DNA of 34,034 nt from Pseudogemmobacter hezensis. Its GTDB lineage: Bacteria; Pseudomonadota; Alphaproteobacteria; Rhodobacterales; Rhodobacteraceae. Where the stretch lies: the NCBI RefSeq assembly GCF_013155295.1, contig NZ_JABJXT010000029.1:1899-35932 (forward strand). Reading direction: 5' to 3'. How positions within the stretch are numbered: the stretch's first letter is position 1; every line of letters begins with the position of its first letter. Below, in pieces: positions 30,302 through 34,034 of this stretch. The notes under the pieces were generated by a model. That model was not told the DNA's origin, ran no database searches, and worked only from the letters and a program-made list of their open reading frames with translations. The position numbers and the translations under genes were made by a program.

Positions 30302-31429
30302 ATGTCAGGGCAGGCGGAACAGATCAGGGAGCGAGATGAACCGGCTGGAACGGCCCGCAAGATCATCCATGTCGACATGGATGCGTTCTATGCCTCGGTC
30401 GAACAGCGCGACAACCCCGAACTCCGAGGCAAGCCGGTCGCGGTTGGCGGCTCAGCCGCGCGCGGTGTAGTGGCGGCCGCCAGCTACGAGGCGCGCACTT
30501 TTGGAGTGCGCTCGGCCCTGCCTTCGGTCACCGCGAAGCGTCGCTGTCCCGATCTGATCTTCGTGAAGCCGCGCTTCGAGGTCTACCGCTCAGTGTCGGC
30601 GCAGATCCGCGAGATCTTCGCGGAACATACCGATCTGATCGAGCCGCTGTCACTGGATGAAGCCTACCTCGATGTCACCGAGAACAAGCAGGGCATTCCC
30701 ATCGCGACTGAGGTGGCGAAGGTCATCCGGGACCGGATAAAAGCGGTCACCGGGCTCAATGCCTCGGCCGGGATCAGCTACTGCAAGTTCCTCGCCAAAA
30801 TGGCGAGCGATCTGAACAAGCCCAACGGCCAAGCGGTGATCACGCCGGCACGCGGGCCGCAGTTCGTGGCCGATCTGCCCGTGAAGAAGTTCCATGGTGT
30901 CGGCCCCGCGACGGCGGCCAGGATGGAACGCCTCGGCATCCTGACCGGCACCGATCTGCGAGAGAAATCGGCCGAGTTCCTGCGGGAGCATTTCGGGAAG
31001 TCGGGCGGCTGGTATTACCGGATTTCGCGAGGGATCGACAATCGTCCGGTAGAACCGCATCGGGAACGCAAATCGATAGGGGCGGAGGATACCTTCAGCG
31101 AAGACATCACGAACCTTGAACCGACGCTGCGGGAAATCCGGATGCTGGCCGACAAGGTCTGGCGCAGTTGCAAGGCCAAGGACCTTACGGGGCGCACCGT
31201 GACGCTCAAAGTCAAGTACGCCGATTTCCAGCAGATCACGCGCAGCCGCACTATCGAGCACGGAATGCGGGGCGCAGAGGAACTCTCGGCAATCGCTTCG
31301 GCCCTTCTGGAGCCACTTTCGCCATTTGCGAAGGGTGTGCGGCTTCTCGGGGTGACGCTATCCTCGCTGGAACTAGACATCGGCGAGTCTATCGAACAGC
31401 AACTCAGCCTCGGCTTTCCGGGCCTGTAG
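30302..31429 (+). CDS. dinB: DNA polymerase IV (Y-family translesion polymerase)
   Basis: This 375-residue translesion polymerase has catalytic acidic residues in HVDMDAFYASVEQ (Asp25) and LSLDEAYLDV (Asp119, Glu120). The palm/finger segment YEARTFGVRSALP, the thumb (VKKFHGVGPATAARMERLGI) and the little-finger domain after DRKSIG-like ERKSIGAEDTFSEDI are all present. The tail QQLSLGF is a beta-clamp-binding motif. It appears intact, and is probably co-transcribed with the SRAP gene. A copy on a mobile element may raise mutagenesis or help replicate transferred DNA. Confidence 0.95.
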   Translation: MSGQAEQIRERDEPAGTARKIIHVDMDAFYASVEQRDNPELRGKPVAVGGSAARGVVAAASYEARTFGVRSALPSVTAKRRCPDLIFVKPRFEVYRSVSAQIREIFAEHTDLIEPLSLDEAYLDVTENKQGIPIATEVAKVIRDRIKAVTGLNASAGISYCKFLAKMASDLNKPNGQAVITPARGPQFVADLPVKKFHGVGPATAARMERLGILTGTDLREKSAEFLREHFGKSGGWYYRISRGIDNRPVEPHRERKSIGAEDTFSEDITNLEPTLREIRMLADKVWRSCKAKDLTGRTVTLKVKYADFQQITRSRTIEHGMRGAEELSAIASALLEPLSPFAKGVRLLGVTLSSLELDIGESIEQQLSLGFPGL

Positions 31430-31449
31430 AGAGCGCACAGGAGTGCAGC

Positions 31450-31827
31450 ATGAAGCGTCAGGACGAGGAGCGGATCGCAGCCCTGCTCGCCAAGGCAATG
31501 GCGATGGTCTGCGTCCGCAACACCATGTTGGAGAGCATCCATGCCGGGCGCATGCCAGTGACGAATACGGGGGATTTTTCAGATGTCTTCGTAATTGATG
31601 GTGACGGCAACCTGATTCCATGGAAGGAACTTTCCCGCATCGACGATGAAGAGATGCGGGATCTGATGCGGCAGGTGGTCAACCCCTCTACACGTTTCAG
31701 CTTCGCTTCGGCGAGCCAGAGTTCCGAGCATTTGTTGATCGCTGGCTCGGGTCTACCCATAAATGGGACGAACCCAAACTTGATGGAGGCCTGGCAAAGA
31801 GCACGTTCTGGCCCGGAAGAATATTGA
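31450..31827 (+). CDS. Hypothetical protein, probably broken by a 1-nt deletion
   Basis: The frame starts MKRQDEERIAALLAKAMAMVCVRNTMLESIHAG (ATG 31450, 20 bp after dinB) and is protein-like through SRIDDEEMRDLMRQVVN. It then becomes atypical, Ser-rich sequence until 31827. In the next frame the DNA reads LYTFQLRFGEPEFRAFVDRWLGSTHKWDEPKLDGG, which continues the first part naturally if one G is restored near 31684 (AAC CGC CTC TAC gives NRLY). So the gene is probably a pseudogene through a single-base deletion. I do not know the family. Confidence 0.65.
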   Translation: MKRQDEERIAALLAKAMAMVCVRNTMLESIHAGRMPVTNTGDFSDVFVIDGDGNLIPWKELSRIDDEEMRDLMRQVVNPSTRFSFASASQSSEHLLIAGSGLPINGTNPNLMEAWQRARSGPEEY

Positions 31828-32084
31828 AATTGGATGCGCATCGTCGTAGGCTGCCCACAGGACTTGGCTGGAACGTCTCGCTGTGCGAGCAGATGTTCAT
31901 ATCCCCTGTGAGCCGCACATTCGCACAGCGCTGCGCCAGTATTTGCGCTACGCCATGCTGCTCAGGACTACGCCAATGCCCTATTCTGTACGCTGTCGAC
32001 ACCCGAACGCCGCCATGCGCTTCTCTGTAACGCATTGGAATTGCTTCGTAGAGTTCGTGCATCCCCAAAGGTCACGGCACGACG

Positions 32085-32270
32085 ATGGCACTGCAACCGA
32101 ACACCATTCACAAGGCGGAAGCGCAGATCGGCAAGCCCGAACTGACGCTGCTGACCGCACCGGATGGCCGCGATCCTCGACTGGTCGCTCTGGTCCGCCT
32201 TCTTGCTCGCCGGGCCGCGCGCGGACTTTACGAGCAGCAGCTGAAGGATCACCGGCCGCCGCACCCTTGA
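32085..32270 (+). CDS. Small hypothetical protein before the recombinase
   Basis: This 61-residue protein is MALQPNTIHKAEAQIGKPEL followed by APDGRDPRLVALVRLLARRAARGLYEQQL. I recall similar small ORFs just ahead of large serine recombinases in alphaproteobacteria, and the LVRLLARRAAR helix recurs in them. The gene stops 19 bp before the recombinase start, which suggests co-transcription. A role as accessory or directionality factor is possible but unproven. Confidence 0.6.
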   Translation: MALQPNTIHKAEAQIGKPELTLLTAPDGRDPRLVALVRLLARRAARGLYEQQLKDHRPPHP

Positions 32271-32289
32271 TCACTGTGGAGGCCTGACC

Positions 32290-33984
<1,695 letters not shown>

Positions 33985-34034
33985 GCCGTATCCCCTCGGG
34001 GTTAGTATGAGGGGAGTTTGTATCGTATTGGAGA

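Overview
The window is most of an integrated conjugative element (ICE) in a high-G+C alphaproteobacterium, probably a Rhodobacteraceae-type host. This rests on the gene families and on an alphaproteobacterial-style initiator tRNA at the right edge; no taxonomic search could be run. No chromosomal core gene other than the tRNA is visible, and the left boundary of the element is not seen.

Layout. 1-1.9 kb: a small serine resolvase and a LysR-family regulator that lacks a proper start. 1.9-11.6 kb (minus strand): a tightly packed P-type conjugation operon, trbB-C-D-E-J-K-L-F-G-I followed by a DUF2274 gene, with many ATGA overlaps. 11.6-14.7 kb: a cargo pocket between trbB and copG, holding a plus-strand hipB-hipA toxin-antitoxin pair and two unrecognised minus-strand membrane-protein genes. 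14.9-19.1 kb (minus): a CopG-type regulator, the TraG/VirD4 coupling protein and a VirD2-like DUF3363 relaxase. The 19.1-19.4 kb gap carries three copies of an 8-bp motif in dyads and is the best oriT candidate.

19.4-23 kb (minus): an almost gapless operon, AlpA/RdfS-like HTH protein - RepA-like initiator - DUF2840 - TraF peptidase - DUF736 - lytic transglycosylase. 23.1-24.7 kb holds the regulatory core: a DUF6499 ORF and a DUF2285 ORF that overlap in different frames and would join by a +1 shift (as in FseA of ICEMlSymR7A), a stand-alone DUF2285 protein (QseM-like anti-activator), and a small XRE regulator (QseC-like position) behind a 25-bp dyad. An ssb gene with a clear terminator follows. 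No LuxR/LuxI-type quorum-sensing gene is visible.

25.6-29.7 kb is an accessory zone: an IS5/IS427-type insertion sequence, a pRiA4b ORF-3-type gene cut at its N-terminus by that IS, and a two-gene operon of unknown function (a 139-residue protein overlapping a 443-residue protein with an ImmA/IrrE-like tail but no HEXXH motif). This operon is the best candidate for an undescribed system. About 0.9 kb without a convincing gene follows. 29.7-34 kb (plus): an SRAP-family protein with a TTG start, DNA polymerase IV, a frameshifted hypothetical gene, a small ORF and a large serine recombinase whose last codons run into the 3' end of an initiator tRNA-Met gene, presumably the attachment site.

How it fits together (inference): the large serine recombinase integrates and excises the element at the tRNA; the FseA-like protein would switch on the RdfS-like gene and the operon behind it; QseM- and XRE-like proteins would keep this silent; the relaxase, coupling protein and Trb channel would transfer the DNA; SSB, RepA-like protein, SRAP and Pol IV would assist DNA maintenance in donor or recipient; HipBA and the unknown pair are stabilisation or defence cargo.
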